Source: Lacunisphaera limnophila (GTDB lineage Bacteria > Verrucomicrobiota > Verrucomicrobiia > Opitutales > Opitutaceae). Taken from it: DNA of 64,000 nucleotides. The stretch covers positions 1,426,001-1,490,000 of the forward strand of contig NZ_CP016094.1 in the NCBI RefSeq assembly GCF_001746835.1. Reading direction: 5' to 3'. Position 1 is the first letter of the stretch. Every line of letters starts with the position of its first letter. The position numbers and the translations under genes are program-made. Positions 50,719 to 59,701 of the stretch are shown here, piece by piece. Below the pieces are notes generated by a model. That model did not search any database and was not told the origin of the DNA. It saw only the letters and a program-made list of their open reading frames with translations.

Positions 50719-51621
50719 CTAAGGCAATCCCGGCTGCACCGGCAGAATCTTCAGCCGTTCGAGGAAGGCATTGGATTTCGCGGCGATGATCGCGCGTTCC
50801 TCCTGGGTGCCGAGGTTGTGGGCGCCGCCGGGGAGGGTGACGAATTCGCAGGCGTTGCCGGTGGCACGCAGTTTTTCGTCCAGGGCCACGGCATACTGGT
50901 AGGGTACGACGGTGTCGGCGTCGCCGTGAAACATCAGCACCGGCGGCATGCGGGCGTCGAGTTGGTGCTGAGGGGAAAGGGCGAGGCCGTGGCCGGCGAA
51001 GCGGTCGGAGCGCTGGCCGCCGGATTCGGAGGTGTCGGCGGCGGCGCTGAGCAGGATCAAGGCGGCGGGTGGGTGGAGCGGGGCCGTGGCCGGGTCACTG
51101 CCCCAGGGCGTGGCGGTGATGGCGGTCCAGAGCGCGAGATGACCGCCGGCGGAGGAGCCGCTGACGACCACGCGCTGCGGGTCGATCCCGAGCTCGGTGG
51201 CGTGGGTCTGGACCCAGTGCAGGGCGGCACGGGCGTCGGCGACGCATTGGGTGGCATCGGTGCCGTGGCGGTTTTTCACGCGGTAATCCACGGCGATGCC
51301 GACGAGGCCGAGCTTGGCGGCGTTGCGGCCGTAGCCGGCGGATTGGAGCGGGGTGCCGTTCAGGAAGCCGCCGCCGAAGAAATGGATCCAGGCCGGGCGC
51401 CGGTCCGCGGCCGACCAGCCGGCGGGTTTGAACACGTGGAGCCGCATGGGCTCCGGCGGCAACTCCTGATAGATGAAGGTTTCGGCGCCGGGGAGGGTGA
51501 GAGGGGTTTCCACGGATTTGAGCGGCGCTAGCGCGCGGGTGGACGCCTGACTTTCGGCTGAGCTCAAGGCCGGCGGCAGGCAGGCACTGACCAGCAGAGT
51601 GGCGAGGAGGCGGATCAGCAT
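50719..51621 (-). CDS. Exported alpha/beta hydrolase (esterase/acetylesterase-like)
   Basis: A 300-residue enzyme with a signal peptide (about 1-22). It has an HFFGGGF oxyanion motif and nucleophile Ser157 in GSSAGGH. The acid is probably in MFHGDADTVVPYQYA and the His in PGGAHNLG. This is the BD-FAE/acetyl-esterase type that often removes acetyl or feruloyl groups from glycans. It is the last gene of the eight-gene operon, 6 bases after the alginate-lyase-family gene. Confidence 0.88.
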   Translation of the reverse strand: MLIRLLATLLVSACLPPALSSAESQASTRALAPLKSVETPLTLPGAETFIYQELPPEPMRLHVFKPAGWSAADRRPAWIHFFGGGFLNGTPLQSAGYGRNAAKLGLVGIAVDYRVKNRHGTDATQCVADARAALHWVQTHATELGIDPQRVVVSGSSAGGHLALWTAITATPWGSDPATAPLHPPAALILLSAAADTSESGGQRSDRFAGHGLALSPQHQLDARMPPVLMFHGDADTVVPYQYAVALDEKLRATGNACEFVTLPGGAHNLGTQEERAIIAAKSNAFLERLKILPVQPGLP

Positions 51622-51627
51622 GGCGGA

Positions 51628-52764
51628 TTACCTCGGGTTGGCGGCGGCCTCGGCGAGCAGGTGATCAAGAAAGCCCGGTGCCAGTTTTTCGTTCTGCCGG
51701 TGAGGCCAGGTCTCGGGCGCCGTGTTGTAGGGGCGGAGGAATTCGACGGCGCGGCGCAGGCTCGCGCCGTTGGGCGCGGTGTAGGCCCAGAAGTCGGTCC
51801 CGAGCCCGGCGGCATGCCGGGCGGCGACGGCGAGGGCCTCCAGGTTGAAGACGCTGTAGCCCAGGCCGTCCGCGCGACGGATTTCCTCCGGCTGGCTGCC
51901 GTCGGGCTGGATCTGGTGGACGATGAGCGCCCGGGCTTCCTCCATCAGCGCGCGGGCCAACGTGTCCTGACCGGTGTAGCGGGCCAGGGGGATGGCCTGG
52001 GCGAAATACCACGAGCCATGGTTGTTCTTCGCCGCCCGCTCCTCGAGCGCGACCGGGGCGGTGGTGAACCAGTGCAGGAAAGCCGTGAACCACGTGCGGA
52101 TGACGGTTTTCTCGTCGTGGGCGAGGGCCGGGGAATCGTCGAGCAGGCGGAGCGCGTCGACGACCTGCGCGAAGCCGCGGGAGTCAAGCAAGCCGGTGGG
52201 GTTGCCGCGGTTCCGGTCATGGCCGAGACGGACCTGGGCGTAGTCCAGGTGCGGGTTCATGCGCGTGGCCGGCGTGACGAACCACGCGCGCAGCCACGCG
52301 CCGGCGCGGCGCGCGGCGGTTTCATCCCGGTGCACGTGCCAGGCCGCGGCGAGTTGCTCGACCGTGTCACAGAATTCCCCGATGCGCTGCCGGTCACCGC
52401 GGGCGACCTGTTCGCGGTTGTGTCGGCCGTCATGCCGGACAAAGGGCAGACCGTCGGGCTTGGCCGGGTCCGGCCACCAGTAGCGCGCGTAGCTCACGTA
52501 GTCGTGCGGATCACCGCTCGGCGGCAGGACGGTTTTGTCGGTGACGGTCGTGATGGGGACGGTGAGGGCGGCTGGCGCGTGCTTGGCGAGGGTGGCCAGT
52601 TCGGCAGGGGTGTGCTGCCAGGAGTCGAGGGCGAAAGAGGGGACGGACCAGAGGACGCAGGCGAAAGCCAGCAGGGCTCCTCGTGGGCCCGCGAGCTTGC
52701 TCGCGCCAAGCCCGCGCCCGCGAGCGGGCTGCGAACAGCTTTTAGCGGAGCTGGATCGAGTCAT
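51628..52764 (-). CDS. Alginate lyase-family protein
   Basis: A 378-residue exported protein with an (alpha/alpha) toroid of the Alginate_lyase (PL5-like) type. Landmarks are DYVSYARYWWPDPAKPDGLPFVRHDG, TRMNPHLDYAQVRLG, the catalytic-type NNHGSWYFAQAIPLARYTGQ and the Tyr-containing LGYSVFNLEALAVAARHA. It probably cleaves a polyuronate by beta-elimination. The start is uncertain: the ATG used overlaps the upstream gene by 23 bases, and the residues before the hydrophobic LLAFACVLWSVPSFA come from a palindromic DNA repeat. Confidence 0.82.
   Translation of the reverse strand: MTRSSSAKSCSQPARGRGLGASKLAGPRGALLAFACVLWSVPSFALDSWQHTPAELATLAKHAPAALTVPITTVTDKTVLPPSGDPHDYVSYARYWWPDPAKPDGLPFVRHDGRHNREQVARGDRQRIGEFCDTVEQLAAAWHVHRDETAARRAGAWLRAWFVTPATRMNPHLDYAQVRLGHDRNRGNPTGLLDSRGFAQVVDALRLLDDSPALAHDEKTVIRTWFTAFLHWFTTAPVALEERAAKNNHGSWYFAQAIPLARYTGQDTLARALMEEARALIVHQIQPDGSQPEEIRRADGLGYSVFNLEALAVAARHAAGLGTDFWAYTAPNGASLRRAVEFLRPYNTAPETWPHRQNEKLAPGFLDHLLAEAAANPR
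52684..52733. repeat. GCGAGC/GCTCGC palindromes at the start of the alginate-lyase gene
   Basis: GCGAGCTTGCTCGC (perfect 6-base arms) is followed by a second hairpin, AGCCCG...CGGGCT. Both lie inside the predicted N-terminal coding region, upstream of the signal peptide core. Confidence 0.55.
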
Positions 52765-54931
52765 CAGTGAGGGTGAGGAGGATTTCGGTGCCGCCGTGGG
52801 TGATGGCGAGGGATCCATCGGGCGTGAGCGTCGCATCCACGAAAGCCAGACGCAGAGGCGCTCCCTCCGGGCTGACTGAGCGATAAGGGAAGAGCACGGC
52901 GTAGACGGTGTAGGTTTGGGCGGGCGCGGTGCTTTCGAGGGTGAGGTGCGTCTGGTTGTGCCATTTGCCGGTGAGGTAGGAACCGCTGATCTCGCCCGAG
53001 GCATACTTGGGATCGACTGGGACGGGGAACCGGTCGGTGACCGTGGCCTGCCAGGCGACGCCGGGGGAGACGAGCTTCACCTGCAGGGCCGTCTGACCGC
53101 CGCTGCCCTCGAGGTGGAGGCGGTTGTCCCCCAGCCACTCGATGCCCTTTTCGCCGTGCAGCAGCCACGACAGCTTGCCCGGCGTGGCGAGTTCGACGCG
53201 GTCGCGGAGAACGAGGTAGCGTTGGTCGATGAAGACGAGGTCGCGGGTGACACGCTGCACGCGACCCTTCGGCTGAAGCGTTTGGTAGGCGGCGGTGGCG
53301 TCGCCGGTGGTGAGCACGTAACGATCGCCGGTCTCGAAGCGGGTGATGCGGCCGGTGGCGTCCTTACTCTGGGCCTTTTGGCCGAGGCCGTCGATGAGCA
53401 GCGTGTTTTTGGAAATCGTCTGGCGGGTCCAGTCGCGGTGGTGCGGGGAATTGTGGAATTCGCGATAGGCGGAATTGATTGCGAGGCCTTCGCCGTACGC
53501 GTTCAGGATGAAGCTATTTTGATCCGCGTGGCTGTGGCTGAAGGAGCCGTAGGGCGAGGATTTGAAGGTGACGTGGATGTCATTCGCCGGATCGCCGAGT
53601 GCGCTATGGAGCGAGACCCAGCCGACGTCGGCGAAGTGGCGTTGCGGCGGGAGCCCCGCGACAGGCTCGGGGCCTTGAGCTTGTCGAGACGGTTCGTTGA
53701 GCGGACGGGCGGCGGGCAGAGGGTAGGCGGAGGCGATGAAGTTGCGGACAAGAAACTCAGCGGCGGTGGGGTAGGTGCGGCTGAGATCGTCGAGGCCCTT
53801 GTCGATGGGGCGGGGGCGGCGGTCGGTGCAGAGCTCGGCGTAGGTGCGCAGGAATCCGTTCTGCTGCACGCGCGCGAGGTGTTCCATGTAGTCGGCGATG
53901 ACGGGCTCGAGGTTGAAACGGCCGGCGTTGGAGGTGTCGCCGAAGGTCGTGTGGAGGTAGGGCTGGACATGGTAGACCGCGAAGAGCGGGGAGTTCCGCC
54001 AGAACGGCGACGCGTAGGCGGCGGGATCGCCGAGGGCGAGGAGGGCGTCCTGGAAAGCCGCGTGCTCGAAGGTGCCGCGCCAGTAGGCGGTGCCCTCGCC
54101 CCAGCCGCCGTCGTCGCCGCCCCAGGGACTGAACTGGTCGCGGTAGAATTGGTAGGCGTAGGTCCACCAGTCGCGCGCCTCGGGTAAGTCGTCCCACAGC
54201 GCGAGGGCGGTGAGGCCGGTCATCGGCATGAAGCGCACGGGATGCGAGGAGAGGTCGGCCGCGATGGAGTTGCGGGTGATCTGCGAGATGTTGCCCTCGT
54301 GTTCGATCCACTCGACAGAGCGGCGGCCGCGCTCGCGGAAGTGGGCGAGGATGGCGGACTTCTCGGCGGGGGTCAGCTGGTCGCGGAGCTGGTCGTAGAC
54401 CAGGGGCAATTTGCGCCACAAACGGAAGTGGGCCTCATCGTTGTAGTAGATGTCGGTGGCGCCGACGACGGCGCCGGATTTCCAGTCGGGGGCGAAGTGC
54501 CAGGCGGCCGCGCCGAGGAGGAAATCGCGGGCCTTGGTGAGGTACTTTTCCTCGCCGGTGACGATCCAGCAGAGGCTGGCGGCCTCGGCGACGGCGGAGA
54601 TCACGCCACAGGTGTCCTGGACCGCGCGCCACTGGTCGGCCATGGCGGAGGTGCGTTTCGAGGGGGCCGGGTCGCCGTAGGTGACGGGTTCGGCGGGAAA
54701 GGGGAGGGCGAGGTACTTGGCGTCGAGGTCGGCCTTGAGCTTGGCGAAGGCCTTCGCGCCCTCGCCGGTGGTGCAGTAGGCGCGGAAGGCGTCGTGCCGG
54801 CCGGCGAGTACGTTGGTGCGCGGGGCAGCGGCGGGGACGATCGAGGCCGGCTCGGTTGCGGCTTGGGCCCATGGGCCCCATAAGGCGGATAGGCCCCATA
54901 GAAGAAACGCCGTGCGGCGAAGTGAGCGCAT
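52742..54931 (-). CDS. Heparinase II/III-family polysaccharide lyase
   Basis: A 729-residue exported lyase. It has a signal peptide (about 1-24), an alpha/alpha toroid (AHFRLWRKLPLVYDQLRDQLTPAEK, GWGEGTAYWRGTFEHAAFQDALLALG) and then the heparinase II/III beta domain with SHSHADQNSFILNAYGEGLAINSAYRE and TRQTISKNTLLIDG. It resembles PL15/PL17-type uronate lyases, but the exact glycan cannot be read off. A stretch near residue 420 (NEPSRQAQGPEPVAG) is encoded by a dispersed palindrome. The start MRSLRRTAF is one base after the DUF2264 stop. Confidence 0.88.
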   Translation of the reverse strand: MRSLRRTAFLLWGLSALWGPWAQAATEPASIVPAAAPRTNVLAGRHDAFRAYCTTGEGAKAFAKLKADLDAKYLALPFPAEPVTYGDPAPSKRTSAMADQWRAVQDTCGVISAVAEAASLCWIVTGEEKYLTKARDFLLGAAAWHFAPDWKSGAVVGATDIYYNDEAHFRLWRKLPLVYDQLRDQLTPAEKSAILAHFRERGRRSVEWIEHEGNISQITRNSIAADLSSHPVRFMPMTGLTALALWDDLPEARDWWTYAYQFYRDQFSPWGGDDGGWGEGTAYWRGTFEHAAFQDALLALGDPAAYASPFWRNSPLFAVYHVQPYLHTTFGDTSNAGRFNLEPVIADYMEHLARVQQNGFLRTYAELCTDRRPRPIDKGLDDLSRTYPTAAEFLVRNFIASAYPLPAARPLNEPSRQAQGPEPVAGLPPQRHFADVGWVSLHSALGDPANDIHVTFKSSPYGSFSHSHADQNSFILNAYGEGLAINSAYREFHNSPHHRDWTRQTISKNTLLIDGLGQKAQSKDATGRITRFETGDRYVLTTGDATAAYQTLQPKGRVQRVTRDLVFIDQRYLVLRDRVELATPGKLSWLLHGEKGIEWLGDNRLHLEGSGGQTALQVKLVSPGVAWQATVTDRFPVPVDPKYASGEISGSYLTGKWHNQTHLTLESTAPAQTYTVYAVLFPYRSVSPEGAPLRLAFVDATLTPDGSLAITHGGTEILLTLTDDSIQLR
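53659..53686. repeat. CGACAGGCTC...GAGCTTGTCG repeat inside the lyase gene
   Basis: Ten-base arms CGACAGGCTC and GAGCTTGTCG pair with one mismatch around GGGGCCTT. It is related to the intergenic element at 2216. Here it is translated in frame between the toroid and beta domains. Confidence 0.7.
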
Positions 54932-54932
54932 A

Positions 54933-56798
54933 TCAGGAAAGGGCGGGCAACGACCAGTGACGCAGATCCCAGTCGCCGAGTTTGGGGTGGTGGAGTTTCC
55001 AAGTGCCGGCGGGCGCGGCGAGAATTTGCCAGGGGGCGGAGGCCGCGCGGTCGGAACCACTCCAGGACAGGGCGGCGAGGAGGCCTGGGCCGTCGTGGCG
55101 GTGGGTCGTGGCGATGGGCGTGACGTGATAGGGGGCGGCGACGTGGCGGCGCTCGGTGGTGTCGTCGAGGCGTGTGTCCCAGTCCGTGGCGGTGAAACCC
55201 AGGAGGGGCTGGAGGGCGGTGCCGCGGTGGTCGGGGGAAAACGCGGTGAGGGCAGCGCGTTCCACCGGCGGAGCCGTCAGCGGCAGGGCGAAGCCCCCGA
55301 GGCTGAGGACGACCGGTTGGCGGGCCTCGTAGCGGTGGACGTGCAGCAGCCAGCCGGCGCGCCAGAAGACGAAGGTTTCGACGGAGGTGTTCACCTGGCC
55401 GGTCTTGGCGCCGAGGTTCCAGCTGTAGCCGAGGTGGTCGTCGGCGAGCTCGACGGCGACGGTCGAGTGACGGCCGAAGACGCGGCCGTCGTCGACCCGG
55501 GCCGTGAGCGCGCTGTCGGGAGAGACGGCCGAGATTTCGGGAAAGGCGTAGCAGAAGTGGACCCCGGTGCGGTAGCTGAGCTTGCTCCACTTCCACGCGC
55601 CATAGCGGAGCTGGGTGTTGCCGACCATGGAGCCGGCGTTGAGGATCTCGACCTCACCGTCGGGGAGGCTGCGGGTGACCAGGCCCGGCGCGGGCATGAC
55701 CCGGACGAAGCCACGCTCGGCGGGCAGGGGTTGTTCGGGGTCGTGCCAGAAGGCGTGATCCGGCGGCAAGAGCAGCGGGGTGAAGCCCTTGGCGGCCCAG
55801 TAGGGTGAAGCGGGGGCAGAATACGGCTCGATGATCCGCGGGAAGACGTCAGTGAACCCGGGGGCCAGCGCGCCCTGCGCGGTGTAGATCGGGCGGGAGA
55901 GAAAGAAGTCGAGGTTGCGCGTGCAGAGGCGGCGCAGCAGGCCGGGGGCGAGGTCGGTGCAGGCTTCGGCGAGGGCCAGGCCGAAGACGTTCAGACAGTT
56001 GAAACGGTAGGTGATGGAGCGGCCGAACGCCGGGTGTTCCCCGCTGGCGGCAAAGAAGTGCTGGTAGTCGGCAACGAACAGGCGCGCCCAGTCGCGCCAG
56101 CGGGTGGCCCGGGCCGGGTCCGCGGGACCATGCAGATGGGTCCACATGAGGCCGTAGAAGTGGAAGGCGTAGGCGTTGTAGTGGTCGTAGGCCTGGTTGA
56201 TGCCGTCCTCGAACCAGCCGCCGCCGCGGTGCATGGTCTCGAGCTGGTTGAGGTGGGCGGTGATGACGGCGCGGTCGGTGCGATGCGCGGCCCCCTGGGT
56301 TCCGAGGAACTCCAGGATGTGGACCGACATGAAAAGGTGGTTGTTATTGACGATGCCGCCGCCGCGGCAGGTGGCGAACCAGCGGAGCACCTGCGCCTGG
56401 TCGGTGGGAGCGAGCGGAGCCCAGAGGTCGCGCGGGGCTAGCTGCAGCGCGATGGCGAGCAGGCCCATCTCGACGTGGTGCTGGTGGTAGGAGGCGTCGG
56501 GCCCCCAGTATTGCGGGTGGGCGGGGTCAGTGCCGGCGACCAGGCCGGCGCGAAACCAGCGGGCGAGCTGCGCGCGGAGCGCGGCATCCTCCGGGTGCGG
56601 CGCCGACTGCAGCCAGAATGCGGCCAGCGTCAGCGGGCGGGCGAAGCTCTCGAGCCGGTCGGCCTGGGCGTCGTGGTCGGAGGGTGCGCCGGCCAGCGGC
56701 AGGTCGGCCCGGCCCGGCTGCATGAGGCCGGCCAGCGGTTCGAGCAGGCGGCGGGCGGCGTCCTGCCAGTGGCGGTAGGCGGGCGGCAGGTCGCTCAT
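54933..56798 (-). CDS. DUF2264-domain protein
   Basis: A 621-residue cytosolic protein with the DUF2264 alpha/alpha-barrel region over the first ~370 residues (RPLTLAAFWLQSAPHPED, YWGPDASYHQHHVEMGLLAIALQL, NNNHLFMSVHILEFLG, GGWFEDGINQAYDHYNAYAFHFYGLMW), followed by a beta-rich C-terminal domain. These proteins occur in polysaccharide-degradation clusters; the H-x-x-H and D-H-Y-N motifs suggest an enzyme, but chemistry is not established. It overlaps the upstream dehydrogenase gene by 4 bases. Confidence 0.87.
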   Translation of the reverse strand: MSDLPPAYRHWQDAARRLLEPLAGLMQPGRADLPLAGAPSDHDAQADRLESFARPLTLAAFWLQSAPHPEDAALRAQLARWFRAGLVAGTDPAHPQYWGPDASYHQHHVEMGLLAIALQLAPRDLWAPLAPTDQAQVLRWFATCRGGGIVNNNHLFMSVHILEFLGTQGAAHRTDRAVITAHLNQLETMHRGGGWFEDGINQAYDHYNAYAFHFYGLMWTHLHGPADPARATRWRDWARLFVADYQHFFAASGEHPAFGRSITYRFNCLNVFGLALAEACTDLAPGLLRRLCTRNLDFFLSRPIYTAQGALAPGFTDVFPRIIEPYSAPASPYWAAKGFTPLLLPPDHAFWHDPEQPLPAERGFVRVMPAPGLVTRSLPDGEVEILNAGSMVGNTQLRYGAWKWSKLSYRTGVHFCYAFPEISAVSPDSALTARVDDGRVFGRHSTVAVELADDHLGYSWNLGAKTGQVNTSVETFVFWRAGWLLHVHRYEARQPVVLSLGGFALPLTAPPVERAALTAFSPDHRGTALQPLLGFTATDWDTRLDDTTERRHVAAPYHVTPIATTHRHDGPGLLAALSWSGSDRAASAPWQILAAPAGTWKLHHPKLGDWDLRHWSLPALS

Positions 56799-57799
56799 GT
56801 CGAGGTGTCGTAGACCGTTGGGGTGATGACGGCGCGCAGCGGGCGGTCCTCGGCGTAGGCGACGAGGTTTTCGACGGCGAAGGCACCGGCGTCGCAGCGG
56901 CGGTCCGTTGTCGGGCCGGCGATGTGCGGGGTGAGCGACACGTTGCGCAGGCCGCGGAAGGGCGAGTCGGCGGGCAGCGGCTCGACCCCGTAGACATCAA
57001 GGCCGACCATGATCCGGCCTTCCTGCGCGACCCGCAGCAGCGCGGCCTCGTCGACGACGGCGCCGCGGCCGACGTTGACGAACACGCCGCCGGGCCGGAT
57101 GAGTCGGAGGTGTTTTTCCTGCACAAGGCCAGCGGTGGAGGGATTGAGCGGGGCGAGCTCGACGATGATGTCGTTCTCCGCGAACAAGGACTCGAGGGAG
57201 GCGGCGCGGCGGATGCCGTGGGCGGCCTCGACCTCCGGGGTCACGTCAGGGGCGAAGCTGGTAATCGTGACATGAAACGGACGCAGCAGCTGAACGAGCT
57301 CGCGGGCGATCTGGCCGTAGCCATGTAAACCGATGCGGCGACCGAAGAGCGAGGCGGTTTCGGTGCCGCCGTTTTTCCAGGCGCCTTCCGTATGCATGGC
57401 GATGGTCCAGTGCGGCGCGCGGCGGAGGCAGGCCAGGATGTGGAACAGGGCCCATTCGGCGACGACGCGGCTGATGGAGCCGCCCCAGTTGGTGACGACT
57501 AGGCCGGCCTCCAGCTGGTCGCGGCGGACGAGCCGGCGGACGGAACCGCAGAGGTAGCAGACATAACGGAGGCGGGGCGGGAGGACGGGAGGCAGGGGCG
57601 GGGTTTTCCAGCAGGCCAGCAACACCTCGGGATCCGCGGCGGCGAGGGCGGAGGCAAAATCCGCAGCGCTTTGTCCGGTCGGATCCCAGACGGTAAAGCG
57701 CGGCGTGACAGCCCGGGCCTGGCCGAGCAACGGCTCGGGGAGGAAATCACGGAGCTCCTCGGCGGTCAGCGAGGCAAGGATGGCGACGGGGCGCGGCAT
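56795..57799 (-). CDS. D-2-hydroxyacid dehydrogenase family protein
   Basis: A 334-residue NAD-dependent dehydrogenase: GRRIGLHGYGQIARELVQLLRPF as the Rossmann loop, catalytic Arg in FVNVGRGAVVDEAALL, Glu in GLDVYGVEPLP and His in NVSLTPHIAGPT. This is the phosphoglycerate/D-lactate dehydrogenase superfamily. In this operon it most likely reduces or oxidises a sugar-acid-derived keto acid, which is inference. It is 30 bases after the ManA-like gene. Confidence 0.88.
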   Translation of the reverse strand: MPRPVAILASLTAEELRDFLPEPLLGQARAVTPRFTVWDPTGQSAADFASALAAADPEVLLACWKTPPLPPVLPPRLRYVCYLCGSVRRLVRRDQLEAGLVVTNWGGSISRVVAEWALFHILACLRRAPHWTIAMHTEGAWKNGGTETASLFGRRIGLHGYGQIARELVQLLRPFHVTITSFAPDVTPEVEAAHGIRRAASLESLFAENDIIVELAPLNPSTAGLVQEKHLRLIRPGGVFVNVGRGAVVDEAALLRVAQEGRIMVGLDVYGVEPLPADSPFRGLRNVSLTPHIAGPTTDRRCDAGAFAVENLVAYAEDRPLRAVITPTVYDTST

Positions 57800-57829
57800 G
57801 GGAGAATGGGTCGGGGCGGGGGGAGAGGG

Positions 57830-58936
57830 TCAGGCGACCGGTTGGCCCGGGGCGGGGGCGTCCGGCGGGTAGCATTCCAGGATCGAGGCGACGGGCCCGG
57901 GGGTGATGGCCAGCGGGCCGAGGCCGGCGGGCGCGAAAAACTTGTCGTAGAGTCCGAGGTGGTGCGTCTCGCCGCCGACCTGGACGGTGCAGGCGCCGGC
58001 CGTGACAATGCCGATGTGTGCGGCGGGTTCGATCTTGGTGGCCGGGCCGCGGTAGTGCGAATGGCGCATCCGGAAGCAGGGCGTGCGTTCGGGCCCGATG
58101 AGGTCATCCTGATGCGAGTCCGGCCCGAGGGCGCGGCGCCGGCGCGGGGGACAGACGGCCTCGGTCTGAACGCGGTGGAGCGGCCAGGGGGCGGGGTCGA
58201 AGACATCGAGGCAGAAGTCGAGTCCGCGGCCCATGAAGCGCGCGGACTCCGGCAGCACGTAGCCGCCGCGCTCGAACTCGAAACGGACGACGAGGTCGCT
58301 GGGTTCCTGGACTTCGACGAGCAGGATGCCTTCGCCCAAGGCGTGGGGCACGCCGCCGGGCACGAGAAAGGTGTCGCCGGGCTGAACCGGAATCCGGTCG
58401 AAGCAGGCCTCGAGGGCAGCGAGGTCCTGGGTCTCGATCAGGCGGCGGAGTGTCGCCCGGCCGGGGGGGCGCTGGAAGCCGAGATAAATATAGGGGGCCG
58501 CGACCTCCGGACGGGTGGCGAGGACGTGATAGGCCTCGGTCTTGCCCGAGGGTGAATTCAGGAAGCGGCGGGCGAAGGCGGCGGTCGGGTGGACCTGAAA
58601 GTGCAAGCGGATCGACGGGTCCAGCAGCTTGACCAGCAGGTGGGGCGAGGCGCCGTGGGCCGCCGCATGGTCGGCCCCGAGGAAATAGGCGGGGTCGGTG
58701 GCGAGCAGGGGGGCGAAATCGTGGAGCTCACCGCCCACGCGCACCGTCGAGCGGCCCTCAGGAATGGCTTCGCGACCGGGATTGACGGCGCGGGTGGTGG
58801 AGGCGACCCAGTCCTCGGGAAAGTGGCTGTCCGCGGGGGCGGCGGCCGCGGCGAGCCGGTCGAGGTTTTGCCCGCCCTGGTAGGTGCGCCAGACGCGGTT
58901 GGGGGGGAGGAGGACGAGTTTACCGCGGGGGTCCAT
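57830..58936 (-). CDS. ManA-like class I phosphomannose isomerase
   Basis: A 368-residue cupin-type protein with the zinc site residues of class I mannose-6-phosphate isomerase: LHFQVHPTAAFA (Gln/His pair), KTEAYHVLA (Glu), and GGVPHALGEGILLVEVQEPSDLVVRFE (His). The C-terminal cupin half is PATKIEPAAHIGIVTAGACTVQVGG. It may isomerise mannose or fructose 6-phosphate, or a related sugar in this pathway. It starts 6 bases after the SDR stop, within the operon. Confidence 0.85.
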   Translation of the reverse strand: MDPRGKLVLLPPNRVWRTYQGGQNLDRLAAAAAPADSHFPEDWVASTTRAVNPGREAIPEGRSTVRVGGELHDFAPLLATDPAYFLGADHAAAHGASPHLLVKLLDPSIRLHFQVHPTAAFARRFLNSPSGKTEAYHVLATRPEVAAPYIYLGFQRPPGRATLRRLIETQDLAALEACFDRIPVQPGDTFLVPGGVPHALGEGILLVEVQEPSDLVVRFEFERGGYVLPESARFMGRGLDFCLDVFDPAPWPLHRVQTEAVCPPRRRRALGPDSHQDDLIGPERTPCFRMRHSHYRGPATKIEPAAHIGIVTAGACTVQVGGETHHLGLYDKFFAPAGLGPLAITPGPVASILECYPPDAPAPGQPVA

Positions 58937-58942
58937 GGAGGT

Positions 58943-59701
58943 TCAGATGACGGCGCTGAGGCCGCCGTCGACGGTGAGGATCTGGCCGTTGATGAAATCG
59001 GCGGCGGGCGAGGCGAGAAAGACACAGGCGCCGGTGAGGTCGTCAGCGCAGCCCCAGCGGCCGGCGGGGGTGCGGCCCTTGATCCAGGCGTCGAATTTCG
59101 GATCACCCGCGAGCGGGGCGGTGAGCTCGGTGAGGATATAGCCGGGGGCGAGGCCGTTGACCTGGATGTTATGCTGCGCCCACTCGGCGCACATGGCGCG
59201 CGTGAGCATCTTGAGGCCGCCCTTGGCGGCGGCGTAGTTGCCAGTCGTGGGCCGCGCGAGGTCGCTCATCAGCGAGCAGATGTTGATGATCTTGCCGCGG
59301 CGGCGGGCGATCATGCCCGGGGCGACGGCGCGGGTGACGAGGAAGGCGGAGGTGAGGTTGGTCTGGAGCACGGCGTGCCAGTCGGCCAGGGGCATGGACT
59401 CGAGCGGACCGCGGCGTTGGATGCCGGTGTTGTTGACGAGGATGTCGACGGCGCCGAGGCCGGCAGCCGCGGCCTGCACGGCGGATTCATCGGTGACGTC
59501 GAAGGCGGCGACCTCGATCGCGGCGTGGCCGGCGGCGCGCAGACCGGTGGCGGCGGTGGCGAGCCGCGCGGGGTCACGGCCGTTGAGGACGACCTGGGCG
59601 CCGGCGGCGGCCAGGGCCTGGGCGAGGGCGAGACCGATGCCCTGGGAAGAGCCGGTGACGAGGGCGCGGCGGCCCGCGAGGCTGAAGGAGGGCGCGTTCA
59701 T
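58943..59701 (-). CDS. SDR oxidoreductase, gluconate 5-dehydrogenase/KduD-like
   Basis: A 252-residue dehydrogenase: LVTGSSQGIGLALAQALA, LVNNTGIQRRGPLESM (the GIQRRG stretch is typical of gluconate 5-dehydrogenases), catalytic Ser in ICSLMSDLARP and YAAAKGGLKML, then VNGLAPGYILTELTAPL. NNTG replaces the common NNAG. Likely acts on a keto-gluconate or keto-deoxyuronate. It overlaps the symporter stop by 4 bases. Confidence 0.9.
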   Translation of the reverse strand: MNAPSFSLAGRRALVTGSSQGIGLALAQALAAAGAQVVLNGRDPARLATAATGLRAAGHAAIEVAAFDVTDESAVQAAAAGLGAVDILVNNTGIQRRGPLESMPLADWHAVLQTNLTSAFLVTRAVAPGMIARRRGKIINICSLMSDLARPTTGNYAAAKGGLKMLTRAMCAEWAQHNIQVNGLAPGYILTELTAPLAGDPKFDAWIKGRTPAGRWGCADDLTGACVFLASPAADFINGQILTVDGGLSAVI

